Positions 63,402 to 64,000 of a stretch of 64,000 nt of DNA are shown piece after piece. The translations under genes were made by a program, and so were the position numbers. Below the pieces are notes generated by a model. That model was not told the DNA's origin. It searched no databases and was given only the letters and a program-made list of their open reading frames with translations. Within the stretch, counting starts at the first letter, position 1. Each line of letters begins with the position of its first letter. Source of the stretch: Streptomyces noursei (GTDB lineage: Bacteria; Actinomycetota; Actinomycetes; Streptomycetales; Streptomycetaceae); assembly GCF_016917755.1 (NCBI RefSeq), contig NZ_CP070326.1, positions 7,316,001 through 7,380,000 of the forward strand. Direction: 5' to 3'.

Positions 63402-63818
63402 ATGGTGGCCGCCGCCCCACGTGTCGTGGTGATCGGCGCCGGCGAGGGCGGTCGGCTCGCCCGGGCCGCCCGGTTGGCCGGTCACTACGGCGTGCCCCGA
63501 CTGTCCGCGGTCGACGTCCTGATCAGGCGTCAGCCACTGCCGAGCGCAGGATATGTGATCGACGGTGCGCCGCAACTCCTCGACCGGGTCGCGCGCTTCG
63601 GCGGTCCGCTGCCCGCACCGGCCTTCGCCGACCTCGTCGTGCATCTGCGCGAGGCGGAGCGGGACGGCACGGGTGACGCCTCCCGCGTGATCCGGTACTA
63701 CGAGGCGCGCGGCGTCCTGGTCGGCTTCCGGCCGGACGTACCGGACGCCGAGATCATCGTGGCCATCGACGCGGCGCTGCGCGGGCGCACCGCGGCGCAG
63801 CCGCCGCGATGGCCCTGA
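63402..63818 (+). CDS. Degenerate adenylate-kinase-like protein
   Basis: 138 aa. VVVIGAGEGGRLARAARLAG then HYGVPRLSAVDVLIR follows the adenylate kinase start, but the P-loop lysine is absent (GEGG where G-x-G-K is expected). GYVIDGAPQLLDRVARFG parallels the G-F-x-L-D-G-F-P-R stretch; the LID domain is missing, and the end (VIRYYEARGVLVGFRPD) matches the family's last helix. A normal adenylate kinase has about 215 aa. The ATG at MVAAAPRVVV has GGGAGGGGGACACC upstream. Probably not catalytic, perhaps nucleotide-binding. Confidence 0.65.
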   Translation: MVAAAPRVVVIGAGEGGRLARAARLAGHYGVPRLSAVDVLIRRQPLPSAGYVIDGAPQLLDRVARFGGPLPAPAFADLVVHLREAERDGTGDASRVIRYYEARGVLVGFRPDVPDAEIIVAIDAALRGRTAAQPPRWP

Positions 63819-64000
63819 AGACCGGGATCGGTGCCGAGTCGGCGCGGCACCGTTCCCTGCCCGGCGCGGCGGCGGTTATCCCCTGTCCCGTCCCCCACCC
63901 GGAGCCGCCTCCTGACGGCTCCGAGGGGACGGCGAACCGCCGCCGCGCCACTGGAGACCGGGCGGGCGCACCCGGTGGCACGCACTACTCGGCCACCACC

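Overview
The window is high-GC actinomycete DNA and almost certainly comes from a Streptomyces chromosome. The base composition, frequent GTG starts and dense GTGA/ATGA start-stop overlaps fit, as do the lineage-typical genes: a SAV2148-type HEPN protein, a phosphopantetheinyl transferase next to a metallophosphoesterase, an AIM24 protein, TreX/TreY/TreZ-type enzymes, a PucR regulator and a small leader peptide ahead of sulfite reductase. I could not identify the species. No rRNA gene, complete tRNA gene or CRISPR array was seen.

Layout. 0-9.3 kb: an ABC exporter pair (cut by the left edge) divergent from a NarL-type two-component system, then murC and msrB, a PH-like membrane protein, a decayed kinase / lipoprotein / FHA locus (6.86-8.24 kb) and an alpha/beta hydrolase. 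9.5-14.8 kb: a repeat-rich secreted protein, AIM24, PPTase with metallophosphoesterase, and a PucR regulator. 14.85-28.8 kb: an accessory block that starts at the 3' half of a tRNA. It holds gene fragments, a 602-residue membrane-active protein beside a ricin-type protein, an MpaB/DUF2236-type oxygenase, an aldo/keto reductase, a 2-oxoglutarate dioxygenase, three small secreted proteins, an IS5-type remnant, an AraC regulator and long gene-poor stretches. It separates the PucR regulator from an NCS1 permease.

28.9-45.5 kb: conserved metabolism. This includes the NCS1 permease, a DJ-1/PfpI protein, glycogen/trehalose enzymes (TreZ, TreY, GlgX/TreX) interleaved with a DUF1707-FHA protein, dihydrolipoyl dehydrogenase and LysR pair, an MFS carrier, the HEPN protein and a DEDDh exonuclease. 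45.5-50.7 kb: an APH-like kinase divergent from a macrolide-type glycosyltransferase with a palindromic promoter, a secreted S8 protease and a membrane GT2 glycosyltransferase.

50.8-60.8 kb: one sulfur-assimilation operon on the minus strand. In transcription order it is leader peptide, sulfite reductase, Zn-ribbon protein, CysH, CysC, CysD, CysN, an SsuABC-type transporter and a sirohydrochlorin chelatase (siroheme supply). Nearly every junction is overlapping or within a few bases. 60.8-64 kb: a GNAT acetyltransferase, a GAF-domain regulator with a coupled small ORF, and a degenerate adenylate-kinase-like protein.

The best leads are the undescribed trio at 15.9-20.8 kb, the decaying phospho-signalling locus, the tRNA-marked island edge, and several short sulfur-operon ORFs (leader peptide, a peptide ending Cys-Met-Cys, and a 41-codon bridge ORF).
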